From Lycocorax pyrrhopterus obiensis (taxonomy: Eukaryota; Chordata; Aves; Passeriformes; Paradisaeidae): a DNA stretch of 64,000 bases. The notes under the pieces were generated by a model. The model was not told the origin of the DNA. It worked only from the letters and a program-made list of their open reading frames with translations, and made no database searches. Of this stretch, positions 1-13,700 are shown piece by piece. The translations under genes were made by a program, and so were the position numbers. Location of the stretch: contig JACSVZ010000007.1 in the NCBI GenBank assembly GCA_014706295.1, positions 52,528,975 to 52,592,974 of the forward strand, written 5' to 3'. Numbering within the stretch: position 1 is the first letter of the stretch; each line of letters starts with the position of its first letter.

Positions 1-3000
1 GCAGCTGGGGACTGTGGAGTTGAGGCTAATCCCTCCTGAAGCGTCAGACCCCACAGGCTGCAGGTACATCTCTGGTGCAGCCGGTAGATCTCTAAGCTGA
101 ATAGCTCTGAGCTGAACCTTGCGAGGGCTTTTCAAACACTCATTCCCCAAGTGCTTCTAAACAGTGCCTGTGATTAGTCCAGAGCCATGACTATAACACT
201 TGGAGGAGGAAGAAAGGCTTAATAAACCCAAATGTGTTTGTTAGCAGTAATTCACAGCGGGGTCTGCGGCTGAGCCTGCCAGCTGCCACAGTCTGCACGG
301 GCTGCATTTAGCCAAGCCTAAAAGCAGGAGCAATATTGACTCTGGAGAAACCTACTGCTCCCTCCTATTGTCTAGAGAAATGAATTGTTTTATAGTAATG
401 CCTGGAAATTGTGTGCCAGTCACATGCTAAACACATAAACAGCAAACAGAGTACAGATTTGTTCAATGGATATCCAAAGCTGTATCACTGAGGTATCATT
501 CTCTTGGAACTCCTATTGAAAAAGGGGCTGATTCCTCCCTGTATTCTTCCAGGTGGTGGTTTGTCCCGGCAGGGACTATGTAGAGCACTGTCACATCAGG
601 TGTCGTATTATAACACTTAGTTGTGCAAGTGCTAACTGCAGTACTGGAAAACAGTGTTTATTTCTTTCCACCGTAGTATGTTCTAGATCCATCAGGAGCT
701 GCAAATGTTCTGGGATAACTATGGCTTGTTCCTTTCCTTGCTAGTGCTGAGCCTGCTGTGGCTATGAGAGATCTGACTGGTGACATGTGGGAGGTGGGTC
801 TAGGACACCACCAAAACACTGTCTAAACGTCCTAACTGAGCTGTGCATGGGAGCATTACGTGGGCTGATTCTGTCCTTTGACAGGCTGATTCCTGGACGT
901 GTTCAGGGAAGGCGTTTACATCATCCTTAAATTCTCTACTGCGGTGTTCATCTACAGCTTTCCACCCAAATATTCTCTCTGTTGGCTCCAAAGTGATTGT
1001 TGCTTTTGTCCCCTTCTCCAAAGATACAGTCCCAGCTCTGTTCTTCAGGAGACCTTCCTCTGGGAGCAGAGGAGTGACTCCATGGACAGCAGGAGTTTTG
1101 CATTTCTGACCTCACCCATTTGGGTCACTTTAGTGTCGATGTACCTGCTGTGTCACCCACCTTGGCTCCCTTCTCTTGTCCAGCCACATGTAAACCCTCT
1201 GCTGTGGCCTCATGTCTTCTTGCTGTCATGTCTATGCCTACCCTTCATGCTGGTGTTTGTTGTATCTGCCTCTAGAGTCCCAAAATTATGCTTAAGTGGT
1301 CTGATTTTTTGGAGCAGGGAATTTCACGGAATGGAATTTGTCCTTGCAAACAAGGAAAAAACTTCCTACAAAATCAGTGGATTTCTGTCAGTATAAAACA
1401 AATTTGAGGGGGAAGAATCTCCTTCCTTCCTCTTCATGCCTCCATCTTTTTCCCTAAACTGCTGTAAACAGCAAAACTGCTTCTGGTAAGCACTGTCCTG
1501 GCACTGGAAATGGCTTTCTGTGGCTACTTGCAATTACTGTGGAGATCGATAGGGAATAGCAGCAGTTGTGCAATGAAGAGTGAATGACATGAAGTTAACT
1601 TTCCCTCCCCTGCTGGGATGTATTGTGTACTGTGGCCCTGTTTCCTTATCTTCTTTATACAAGGGTCATTTCAAGCTTGATTTTTCTTGATTATCGAAAA
1701 AGAAGGTATAGATTTTACTGTACTGAAACAACCCAAAATGTCGCCGCCGTTCAGAGGTGTGTCTCTTCATAATCTACCCTCCACGCACATTTGCAGGCTC
1801 ACAGATCCTTTCATCATAATGCATTTTAAGTTCATCTTGTTACCTTTCACACACACACATATATACATGTCCTTGTGCTGTGTTTGGAGCTGTATGGGGT
1901 AGACAGATGATCTTCATGTGCCTTCCCTTAGAGCAATACTGGCCACATGGGATGTCATGAAAAGGAAAGTGGAATAGTCTTAGGAAGCTGGGGAAAAAAA
2001 TTAAAAGCATTAAGAAAGTAATGGGAAGCATTTTGTGCAGTCTACATACAAACAAAATGTATCCCATTTTAAATGTCTTTTTTCTTAATTTTTTTAAGCT
2101 TGGACAGCATGATGCCTGCCATGTTAAATTGTTTCCTTCAGAAGTCATTGGCAGTGGCAATTGGATTGAAGTGGCTTTGAAGGCTGGACTCAACAGCAAG
2201 ATAAATGACAGTTACATTTTTGGTTTGTGCATTATCATATTGCTCTAATTCAGCTTAATGAGTCAATTATCCACTTACAGAAATTAATTACAAAACAGGC
2301 TCTGAAAGTGTCCGGGATGGGTTCTGTCGAGCCAGCATCATGTTGTGGGATGTGATGAGTGATGCTGAGCCTCTCTCCATCTCTGTGCCTGTAGGAAACT
2401 CCTTTCCTTGGACAGAGGTGGTGAGAATGGAAAACTTTGTGCTTGGACTGCAGTACAAAACCTCCTGTCAGGCTGTTGTATTTTGTGTTCAGCTTCACCT
2501 TGAGTAAAAGCAGGCTTGGGAACATCAACAACATCTGGGGGAAAAAATCTGGGTGGGCTTTGGAGCTAATTGAGCTGCAGCACTAAGGGCTTGCTGTCAT
2601 TCTGCAGTACTTGGGTGCTCACAGAGAGGATTAACTGCAGGGATTCTGATCTGTAAGACATGAAGTGCCTGTCTGTTGCAGTGGTGCATCTCATGTCAAG
2701 GGAATGGGATGCAGTAGATCGGAGTTAAATTAAAACACATTTCATGTATTTATAAATGAGCAGTGGTATCTGTTTTCCTGCTTTGGTGAACCTGTCACAT
2801 ATGAATGTACAAACCTCAGTTGCTGGTGGTTGGCATTATTTTAATAGTAAGTGAAAAGCCCAGAGAGTATAAATTGCTAGTGTTCCTTCATGACAAAACT
2901 GGATTATATAAACCTGAAAGGAAACACTGTACTCAGCAGAATAAAACTGATTCATGTATTGCTTGTTAATCTTTCATCATTAACACTGATTGAAGTTGGG

Positions 3001-3935
3001 GTTGGTTTCTGGTTTGGTTTAGTTTTTTCTGATTTTGGAGTTGTTTCTTATTATCAGTAAAAGAAGTTGAGCATTGAATTGATTATTTGAATATTTAAAG
3101 GCTGAATCGTGCATTGCCATGGATGCTGTGATCTTTAGAGGCACTGACAGCTTTCCCTCTGGCTGTTAACATGTCTGCTTTATACAACACAAATGTCAAC
3201 ATCACTACTCCTCTAATTAGAGCAGTAGGTCAAACAGTGTCTTTGTCTGCAGAGGAACCCGAGCCATTAGCCATGTTAAGGAGAAGCTCCTTTGTTAAGC
3301 TTGATTTATGTTTCTGAGATTTGTTTTATCCTGTGGCAACCCGCAAATGCTGTTTTCAGAGTGGGGCATTTTTGCTGACTGCAGAAAGGGAAATACACAG
3401 AAGAGATTGTCCTTCCACCAATTCAGCCTCCGCCTGAGCTGCAAAGCAAACCTTCCCCAGCAATCCCAGCTTGCTGCAGGTCTGGCCTGTGTGAGAGAGT
3501 GCATTGCTTTAGTTTTATTCAAACACAAGAAATGTATGTTCCCAGAGAGTTTAAATTATGACAGTACTGTAAGTTGTAGAAGGTTGTAAAGGTAGAGAAA
3601 TATAGTGCTGTCCCTTAAACCTTATGCAAAGAAAAATTGCCGTCGTCTTTGTTTGGGTTCTCTGCTGGAGGCACCAGTTCGGTTTTGCCTTTTCTGATTC
3701 ATTTTTAAGTAGAATTTAGCATAATTTCCATAACGATAAGTCTTCCATTTAAGATCAAGAAAACAGCATTGTCTGTCTTGAATATCCGAAAGATATGACT
3801 GGTATTTACAGATCATCCTATTTGTTTTTCTGATGTCTTTGATTGCTTCTCTTCCAATGCAATATGCATCTCTCAAAACTGAAATTGCCTTATGGAAATA
3901 CATAGAAAGTTATTTTAAAATAGACTACGGGCTTA

Positions 3936-4018
3936 ACATTTTTATTTTAATTTTTAAAAAATATTTAGAATTTTGTTTAAATATATTTTTAATAAACTCA
4001 TTTTTTATATAATATTTT
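3936..4018. repeat. AT-rich low-complexity tract
   Basis: Almost only A and T, with runs such as ttttaatttttaaaaaatat. No tandem unit or element boundary is visible. Confidence 0.7.
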
Positions 4019-6705
4019 TATCTCTGTGGTCTTGCGTTTTAGTGGATAAGTAGTTGGTGAGTCTCCAGTGGAAATTCTCAGATTTCAGAACTGCAGGATT
4101 TTTCCTTAGAGTAATTAATAGTCAACATCTAACACAGGCATGAGCTACTGTATATGCTTTAATTCAGCTAGTTGTTTCTCTGGAAGGAGAGTGCCAGCAG
4201 TAGAGAGGAGGTCACAACAATCTTTCCTCCTCAGAGACAAGCACATTGAAGAACAGTGCCAAGGAAGGATGGACAGTAAATGCTTTGGGTATTTTTTCTC
4301 TGTGTTTTGTTCTCATTAGCATTTGGCATAGCCACTTGTGCTTCCTTTCTCCTGCCCATTTCCACTTCCCTACAATGCCATGTGCCACCACACAGATCAG
4401 GGTGCTGTGAGTGACTCCTTACAGATGAAGTATTCATTCGCCTGTACCCTCCAGCAAATCTGAAACACGTGGAGAGCGTAAGGGACAGCATTCCATCATC
4501 CCTCCTCTAACCCATCCTGAGCACACAGTCTGCCCAAAGCCTTGCGGCACTGGTGGGCACTGGTGGGCATCCCTTGCTTGTCTGGCGCTGCCTTATCCAA
4601 GGAATTGCCTGTAATTGGTCCCTGGGCTATGGGCTGGGATATACCGCTTCCTCCACAAGAGGATGGTGTGGAGGGCTCTGCCTGCTGCCTTCCCACTGCT
4701 GCCTGCCAAAAACACTGCTCAAATGCTTTGCCTCTCCCGGGGTTATCTGGGAAAGGAAACCACCTCCTGAACACCCCTGCAAGGTGCTGAAACACACTTT
4801 TAACTAGTGGGGGAAAGGCTCATCACATTGAATCGGTAGGTGGAAACCTGAAATGGCTGAAAGTGCTTGCAGTGTTGCAGAGAAAACTCTTCTCTCTTTC
4901 TCCTGTGCCCCCAGCACAGCACTGACATCTCAGAAGAGTTGAAGCTCTGGAGATTTTCTGGGTATTGGAGGATCTGTGCTTTACTACCATGGCTCTTGGG
5001 GTTTTTTTTGGTTTGGTTTGGGTTTTTTTACATTTGCTCAGTGACTGTCATTCTGCAGAAAATTAAAGCTGTTCATTACCCCAGACAGGAGCTGTATTTG
5101 CAGATTTATGTTGCCCTTCTCTGAAGAGACAGTGCTGCTTCTGCCAAATTAGCTGCAGCAGATCTATGACCTGGAGGCTGCTCTTCAGTAGGCTGGAATT
5201 AAACCATCCAACACACATCCAACATAAACACTGCTCCTATAATGAAGCTCAGATAGAGGATACCAGGTGCCAAGTCTCCCTCAGATTTTAGAGTGTTACC
5301 TAACATTTATTTAGAAATCCCAGTCGTAACGACAAAAACCAAATGAAACTGAAATAACGGACTTGGGCTTAATTTGTTTTCATTACTGCAGCACAGACCT
5401 ATGAATTAATGACTTTCAATTAGGTTTTCCACTTCGTATTGAATATAAATTGAAAGACTAAGGCATACTGTTTCCTCTTTTCCAGAGTGTCCTTATGTGT
5501 GCACCATAACATTGCAGATGAAAAGCATGAAATAATTTTGACTGTTGTGCATGCATAAAACAAGTTTGATATGGAGATCTTACATAAATATAAGTTTCTT
5601 AGTTTGCATAATAGTTTGGCTCCTATTGACTTGGTACAAGTATTTCCTGAGGGCGATCCTGACTCTTGATCAAATTGATGCTCTCTGTTCCTCTAACAAA
5701 GGAGACACAGAGAGGGTCATGAATGGCTACCAAATTGGCCAGTAGCTTTAGGAATTAGCTGGGGAGCTCTGCTGTTTTGGAAACCTGAGTCTCCATAGGT
5801 TTCACACTGAAGATAACGTGTTAGCCACGCTGGCTGTACCCTGGTATTTGCTGGTCACCCTGCTCAGCAGGAAGCATTCCTCTCTCTCCTCACCCTGCAG
5901 TGCTGGCTCCCACACAGCTCCACGCAGTGTCTCTGAAGGCACACTTCATTGCACGCTGTGTTGTGCTTTATTATAATGAGCTGGGTGCTCATTAAAACTT
6001 CACAGTTATAAACAGAGCCGTAATTTAGCTTGAGGAACACTGTAATATTAGTTTGGCACCTGGAAACTAACCTTATCTCAAGCTGGGTTGTGTCAAAATG
6101 TAAGTGAAGGTACTTATTTGTAACAGCTGAAGTGGATGATAGAATTGCAAATGTTTATCAATTGTACAGATGAAAAAGTGAAGGAAAATCTAAGCCTACA
6201 AACCCCCTCTCATTCTCTCCAGTCATTCAGCCAGCCCTCTGCTTCCTGGCTCTTTGGTGTCATGGCTGTACAGAGGGATTCTGCCCTTATCCTCTGCTTT
6301 CAGAAAGTTTCCATTCCAACAGAGCAGACTCACTCCCGAGAGACCTCCAAGGGTTTGCATCACACTCCCTTTTCCTTTGTACATTTACGCAACCAACTGC
6401 ATCAAGAGGCCACTATGAATTGCTCCTGATAAAACTGTGGTCTGCCTCCCCTCTTTGGGGCTGCAAGTGCTGCTCTGGCAGGAAGGTACCACTCTGCTTC
6501 CAGCCACAGGCAGAGCTCTGCCCGTGGTGTCTGCTGCTCAGGGCAAAGGGGCTCCATCCACTGGACTCCATCGTGCATAATGTCCATGGTCTAAGACAAG
6601 CACAGACACATTTAAAGCATGAGTCTCATTTTTGGCATCTGACTGAGATCACCCTGTGGTGATGCTAAGTTTGAAAAGACTGATCCCAAAACCTGTCTTG
6701 AAGGG

Positions 6706-6747
6706 GTGCGAATGGAATAGAATAGAACAGAATAGAATGAAATAGCA
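6706..6747. repeat. Imperfect AATAG pentanucleotide repeat
   Basis: About seven degenerate copies of a GAATA/AATAG unit occur here (gaatggaatagaatagaacag and onward). Such pentamers are common beside CR1 3' tails in birds, but I could not see a CR1 body attached here, so it is called a simple repeat only. Confidence 0.7.
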
Positions 6748-7689
6748 CCAGTAAAATGGAATTTGCAACAAGCCCCTGTCTTTTCTGAGCCTTATGCTCA
6801 TCCAGAGGCTTTTTAGTTGACCCCGCACCAGCTAACAAAGCAAGTGTGGTACTGATGTAGCAGGGAGTGTTGAGTCCCAGAGCCACTTTGGTGAGTGTGG
6901 ATGTGCATGCTGCTGAGTGAGAGGTATTCTGCCTGTTTTCTGGGAGGGTTCTGTTAAGAACTGCAGTGCCTTAAGACTCCAAAATCAGAGCTGGGCACTG
7001 AGCATGGCAACAGTGTGCACAGTGCCTCAGGCATGGCACAGACCAAGACAGCCTGCATAGAAAGTAAGATATACAAAACCTCATTTATCAGCATGTTTTA
7101 TTCTTATTCTCATTTTTTAAATGGTGTAAACCTAACTCTAAGTGGCAGTGGAAGTGAGAGACCGAGAGGAATGAGGCATCTGGCTGTGCTGGCACACCAA
7201 TTCATGGCTCTTGCTTTATTCTATTTTCCCTTTTCTCTTATTCTTGGGCAGGTGAGACAAGTACTGAAGAGCAAAACACCTCTATCTAGAAAAGATATGG
7301 GGAGAGATGGAAAACCAGGCAAATGATAAAGAGTCCACTAGTTGTGTAACACCAAGCTGGGAGCTGGAAACCATTCCCTGTGTAGGCTACCGTGCCATCA
7401 GAGTGAGGCAGAGAAGCTCTGTTTTCACACATCATGTATTTCAGACAAGTGCTCCCCAAATCCATGGTCTGATTTCCAGCTGTGGTTGTATTATCAAGTG
7501 AATAAGGACCATGGTCTGGATGTTAGGAGCCAGTCAGCCCAAGCAGAAAGAGATGAGACAGACAATGAAGGCAGAAATATTGAAGAGGAAAGGTTCATGG
7601 CAAAAAAATGCAGTCAGTCCTAAGGAAAATGGTTCTTTGAAGCTTATGCTCCCTAACCCAGTTCCAGTGCCCTTCATGGGAACATGAGC

Positions 7690-7741
7690 TGGATTTGATT
7701 TGGGCTCTCAGAGGTCAGTGCTTTATCCACTAAGCTGTAAC
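7690..7741 (-). repeat. Possible tRNA-derived SINE relic
   Basis: On the minus strand the sequence reads gttacagcttagtggataaa, then about 16 bases further on a degraded B-box-like aaatcaaatcc. The first part resembles a tRNA A box with D-loop, and the spacing is roughly that of a tRNA. The acceptor stem is not complete, so this is not a functional tRNA gene. A MIR/CORE-type SINE head is the obvious candidate, but the 3' part does not clearly match a core region I know. A chance resemblance is possible. Confidence 0.3.
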
Positions 7742-10700
7742 TGTCTAAACTGAGTGCACAGCCCAAGAGACGATTGAGAGCTTTGCCTGGTTTCTGTTCT
7801 GTTTGCACTTTGGCGAGTTGGTTTCAGCAGACCAAATAACACTGTAACATTGCTCAGATGATAACACACCAATTAGAAAGTTCACTGTGAGGGATCTTGC
7901 TGTGAGCTGACTGAAGGGTTCTGTATCGCTTTTGATTTTGGTAAGCTCTTCGGGGCATAGAGAGAAGCCAGGGCGTGATGTAGGGCAAGACATCCAAAGC
8001 TATGGCAAATTATTAAATCTTTCAAAACTCTTGTGTTGTTTTGGGTTTTTTAAATTAAAAATTCGGTCATAATGCAGCTTTGAATGCTGCTCTTCATATT
8101 CTTGTTGGGGCTGAGAAATAATGGTTGATGCGCTTGAAACAGGAATTTGCCTTTTGATCCCACGTGGCTGTGGCTGTTAGCATTACTGTGGAGGCTGAGC
8201 TGCCTTAACACTGGCCCAGTGGAAGATGCACTGCAGGTGTTATGTTACTCCTTAGAAATCCTCAATGACCTTACCTCAGTCCTCAAGTTGTGATCTTGGG
8301 AGATGGTGGAACTGTAGAAGGTTCAGAAAGCCATTAGCAGGAACAGCGAGCTGAGTTACTACTGAAACTGTCCCCATCCTCTGTATCCTTTCTATTACCT
8401 GTCCTTTCTGCAATTTGTTGACTTGTGAATGATTTTCATTTCTCTTTTTAATTTTTTCCCCCAAAACATTGTATCAGTAATGCAAAAGAACAGTTTTAAA
8501 TATTTCAGTGCTGTTATGATAAACCCAGGGTGCTATTATGAAAAGCACATCTTGACACAGACAGAGGCTGTTGAACACTCCCACTCTGTGTAATGGCTCA
8601 AGGGCTGAACTTCTATGTTAAGCTTTGAATGGAAGGGTTATCTTTTGGCAAGTCTGACGTGCTGACAAAAACCCCACATGTTTCAGGAAGTGAAGAAAAT
8701 TCCAGACAACTAGTAAGTTGTACTTTTGGAAAAAGTCTGTCATTCTGATGCTGATTTTGAAAGGGACTGTGCATGCCATTGTGGGTCATCAGATGGACAA
8801 ACTGGTGAGGGTACCAGTGGAGGTGAGCAGCAATTCTTTGGGAAGCCCTCCCTACCAACCTGTCTTTAGTTTGCTTTCCTAAGAAAATAAGGTTTATGCA
8901 GTTGCTTCACCTGCCTGCCCGTCCTCTTCCTTCTCTCTGCCACCTTCCCGGTAGCTGACCAGCAGATTCAGAAGTGTCAGCCTAGTTTGGCAGAGGAATA
9001 AAAGTCACTGGTTTATGAGACTCACCAAGTGGATGGAGAGGAGAGGGATTCAGTCTGGTGTCCTTTGTGAGGTAAAGGCAGGACACGGTCAGGTTGAGCA
9101 GCAATTTGCTGCCAAGGTGCATGTGTTTAGTAGATGCCCAACTCCTGAGAAGTGGCACTTCATGGTGTCCCTGCGTGATGATGGGAAAGTCACAGAGGAC
9201 ATAACACAGTCAAGAAAATAATTTTGGAAGAGATAAGGGGGGAAGGTTGCTAGGAGAAAAAGGGTAAAAATAATGGTAAAGCAAGTATACTTCTGCCATT
9301 ATTTGACAAACACTGAGCACAAACAAGTCTGGTGCACAAATGTGCTCAGGGATCCTGTTTCAGTTTTGGCAATCAGAAAATCTTTTTTATCTGCCAGGAA
9401 ATGGGGAAAAATCTTTGCCAATAAATAATCGAAGGAGAGAAGGGGGGAAAAGAAGGGGCTGCCAGGATACTTTTGTTTTAATAACTATTGTCATTAGTTT
9501 TGGAAGAAAGGATTTCATACTACACATGTCCATTCGCAAGCTCTCATTGTGTTTATTTTTACTAATATAATCTGAAAATTATTCTTCTTGTGAAATTTAG
9601 GAGACATCCCCCCACTCTGATTACCACAATTAATACAGATTTTTAAGTAGAGTTTATTGACATTTGGTGCTGTTTTATGCCCACCTTGAAGAAGGTTTCC
9701 CCTTTTCCCTGATGGAACACTACAAACAGATCTGCAATGTTCACTTTTTATCAGAATGGAGATAATTAATCTAAGTTGACACTATGGCTCAGTTGTGCAG
9801 CTTGTTGTTTATGCCCAGCAATAATTTGTTATTCTTCCCAGCCAAAGCATATCTGGAAATATGGGGGCCACAGTCATTGTCCATCAGTGCAGACTCTGGA
9901 TTTAAGATGGGGCTTCGACAGACCAGTATAATTTACCTTGTTTTACTGCCTAACTGATGACACAGATGATATAAAAAATAAGTTTCTGCTGCAGCTGGAA
10001 TGGCTAATTGCTAATAGGAATTTTGCCACCAACTTCAGCAAGGATAAAACACGAATTGATTCATGCAAAACTACCTCAGCATGCTGTTAAATGCTATAAG
10101 GGATTATTGTAAGACATGAAAAAATGTGGAAGGGATATGGATGATTTACTGTTGTTACAGGAGAGAGCTTCCCTGCCTGTGTGCACCACGTTGTGTTACA
10201 TGGCAGTGAAAGATGTGGTGAGCTGACATGAAAAACTGCTGGCTGTACCCATTCCACCTTCAGGGATCCTTCTGCAAGTTGAAGTTTCCCTGTGCCTGTA
10301 AGTCAGCTATTATTTCCAACCTGTCCTGTTCCAAGAAACATAAATATCAGAAACAAGGTTAGAAAAAAGGCAAGGCATTTTCATCTTGGTGTGAACCTAG
10401 CCCTCATCCTTCTAGAGCCTGCACAACCTTCACTTTGAGCCCTGACTTTCCAGGGATGGGGTTGTTGTCTTGAAAAGTGCTTTCCCAATGAATATCAAAT
10501 TATATGCCCTGAACATCAGACAGACACATGCCTTCAGGGAACTGCAAGTGATAAAAATACATTTAAGTGTGATTTCTGATCAGTTTTTGGTCAGCTGCTT
10601 CCCCTCCAGTCTCTTAAGCTGTGTCTACACGCCTTCTCTTCACTGCAGCATCCCTTACATCAGAAAACCTCTCCTTATCTTCACAGCTGCTAGGCTGTAC

Positions 10701-13700
10701 CTCACCCACCCATGTGCCTCTGAAGGGCTTGTGATAGAAACACTTCATGGGCTTATGGTGCCCACAACATGCTGTGGAGGTGTCTCATGATACAAGTATC
10801 TTATCTGTTCAGTAAAACAGGATGCTTGAATTGCATTTCTTAATGGTGCATAGCATTAAATAGCTACGGTTAGTACCAGAACTGAGGCAGTGCTAGTTTT
10901 GAGTGAGAAACTCCTAATCTTCCTTTGGGACTATTATGAAGTTGGAATTTCTTGTTTCAAATACAAACCCCAGAAATTTATATGGCCACGCCATAAATCA
11001 AGAGCTACAAAAAAGTAATGTAGGCAGTTGAAAGGACCACTGCCTACAGCTGCTAAAACCACTCATCATGCTTACTAAAGTTTAAGGAAAAATGCCAGCT
11101 GAAGGTGAAAATACATCAGCTGTGGAGCAGTGTTGGGGCATAGCATATGCTTGGTGACATAAATATGAGAATCTTTTTCAGCTGGTACCCCAAATAAGTT
11201 TATATTTACACTCAGACCATGTCTAATGGCTCTTTAGACCAGGGGCATTGCTAAGCTTTAACATAAAAAAAAAAAAGGTTATTTGGAAAAGCTGAGTACA
11301 CCCCTTAAAATCTGCAGTACAGAAGAGGGTTTGCAACACTCTAAATCTCAGCTTCTGGAAAAGACAGGAGATGGCATGCCTCATCTGAGGTACTGGTGGG
11401 AGCAGTAGCTGCTCTTTCCCTGCTGCTGGAGCAGGTGTGGGTGGTGTGGCTGGTTCTAACCATAGGTAGAGAGGTGCCTTCTGCCTGCAGCAGGGAGATG
11501 CCCATGCTGGTGGCTGCAGGGAGACTGCTGACATGAAGGGTTAGAAGATACAGCCCTTGGTACCACCAGCTGCCATGAAACAATGTGAAAATGTTTGTTT
11601 AATAAGGACTGTAAAATGTCCCCAGCACTCAGGACTCTTAAGTACTTTCATAATTTCAGGGGAACTTTTCCTGGCAGACTTTGATCATATTAAATAGATT
11701 TCCCATGATATCATAATGCTCCATTTGTTATAAATGTGCTGATTTGCGGATGTGCAATTAGCTGACTCAAGCAAAAAAGCATTGTAGATATCCTGTGTAT
11801 GAAGTGGCAGTTTATTTCTCTCCATATGGTCTATAACTTGTTCCATGCTGCTTACCGTGGGGTCTGGGCTTACTGCCCATTGCTCATCACAGTTTATAGA
11901 GAGGAAAATTGAAGGCAGCCATGGAGTTAATTCTTTGCAATGCAGTTATTTCCTTAAGGCAATACCTGAGCTGTTTGCATCAGCCCAAACATCCCCTTGG
12001 AAGCAGGTGAGTCCTGACTGTTCCCTCTGCGGAGTGAGGGTGAGATGAAATCATCTTAGCAAAGGGCACTGCATGAATTGAGAGCCAGGGGCTTCCCAGA
12101 AGGAAAAAACAGGGCTTCCCAAATCCTCCATAACTCGTGGCCTTTACAAGACTTTTTTTCCTGACATATGTTTATTTATCACTACTTGAATGGCTCTATA
12201 CAAATGGCTAAATCAAGTCCCTCTTAAGTCCATGGAAAGACTTCCTCGGACCTCAGCAGTGATGGGATTGCATCCTAAATTAATAGTCCCAAAAAGACTA
12301 ATCTGTGAAATATGCTCAGTGCAGGATCAGTTGTTTTGCTGTCGAAGTGGCAGCTGGTACCTCACCTCACTGCACATTTTTAGTTCTTCTAGTAGTAAGG
12401 GAGTATATTCTACTCTCCTCTCTGGTTTCTCTCCTGCTCCTTTCAAATGAGTGGGGAGCATGGAAAAAAAGAGATTTGTGAGAGAAAGAGCTTATATTAA
12501 CGTACAGGGTTAAACTTTCTGAGGACGAGGAATTTTTTTTGCCTCATCAGCATGCTTAACAGTTGCAAATCTCAGTGTATGAGGAAATGTCTTACATTCA
12601 AAGACTATTAACAGCTGTGAAATTAGATTTACAAATCTGAATATATAACTGCATATTTTATATGCTGTTGCATATCATTTGTGCATATATTCATGAAACT
12701 GTCTCGTAGTTTATGAAATTTGAGTGTACCGTTTCAGTGGGAACTTCCAGATTTCTTAATCATGAGATCGTTAAATGAAAGACTTGCCATATGCAAATTT
12801 TGAAATTTGTGCAATACAACGTGATGCCTTTTGAGGATAACACAGAACTAAACCCAACAGATATATAAGTATAAATAGTTATTTGGAAGGTGTGAAACAT
12901 TCTTATTAAGAAAAAAATATTTTAATCATGTCTACCTTCAAATAACTCTTAAATGGATACAGTTTTATATTATGATTGTGATTTTTTTTTTAATAGTATA
13001 AGCAACACATTCTACAGTGCTTCATTTCATTCTTAAAAATAGCCTGGGTTTTGTATTTGGAGATGAGTCATTTTGAGGCTGAGGCACTTATCTTTCTGGC
13101 TCAACCTATAGCTCTAAGGATTGAAAATACATAACATTATTGTCTTATACAAATCACAATTCATCTGGTAAGGAAACTCTCCAAAAGAAAGTGAATACAA
13201 TATTTGGGAGTCTTTGGAACATGAAAGCTGAGTAGCTTTCATGGCCAGCAGACGTGCTGCTTGGAAACCTATGGGAACATTCACTTAATTGCAACTAAAG
13301 CCTTGCTCCTGTGTTTAGGAATCCTGATCTGCTCACACAGATCTCAACACATGACTGAAATAATCTGTTTATCCAGCATATGGTTCTTTGTGAGGACTGG
13401 ATAGAAGTCAGTTACTCGGTCTTATGTGTCATTTGTCACAGAGTGCTGTGTCCTTCTAAACACTCCCTGTCTAGTCCAGGGCCATGGAGGCATTTTAGTA
13501 ATGCAAAGAGGTGATTAGAGGCACTTCTGCTGGAATGTATGCTGTGGTGCTTAATGAAATTAATTTGTCTTATGACAGGGGCATGGAGAGGCAGCCCTGG
13601 GCTTTGTCCTACTCACTGTCACTATTTCCCAGGGTGACATTGGATGTGTCAGTAGTGACCTGCTCTTTGCTGTGCTTTCAGCATGCATGGTGCTAGCAGG

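Noticed and set aside
899..1396. 165-codon ORF in intron 1
   Set aside because: No recognisable domain, and a length expected by chance in 64 kb. It has a leucine-rich middle but no consistent coding signal, and another ORF overlaps it on the minus strand.
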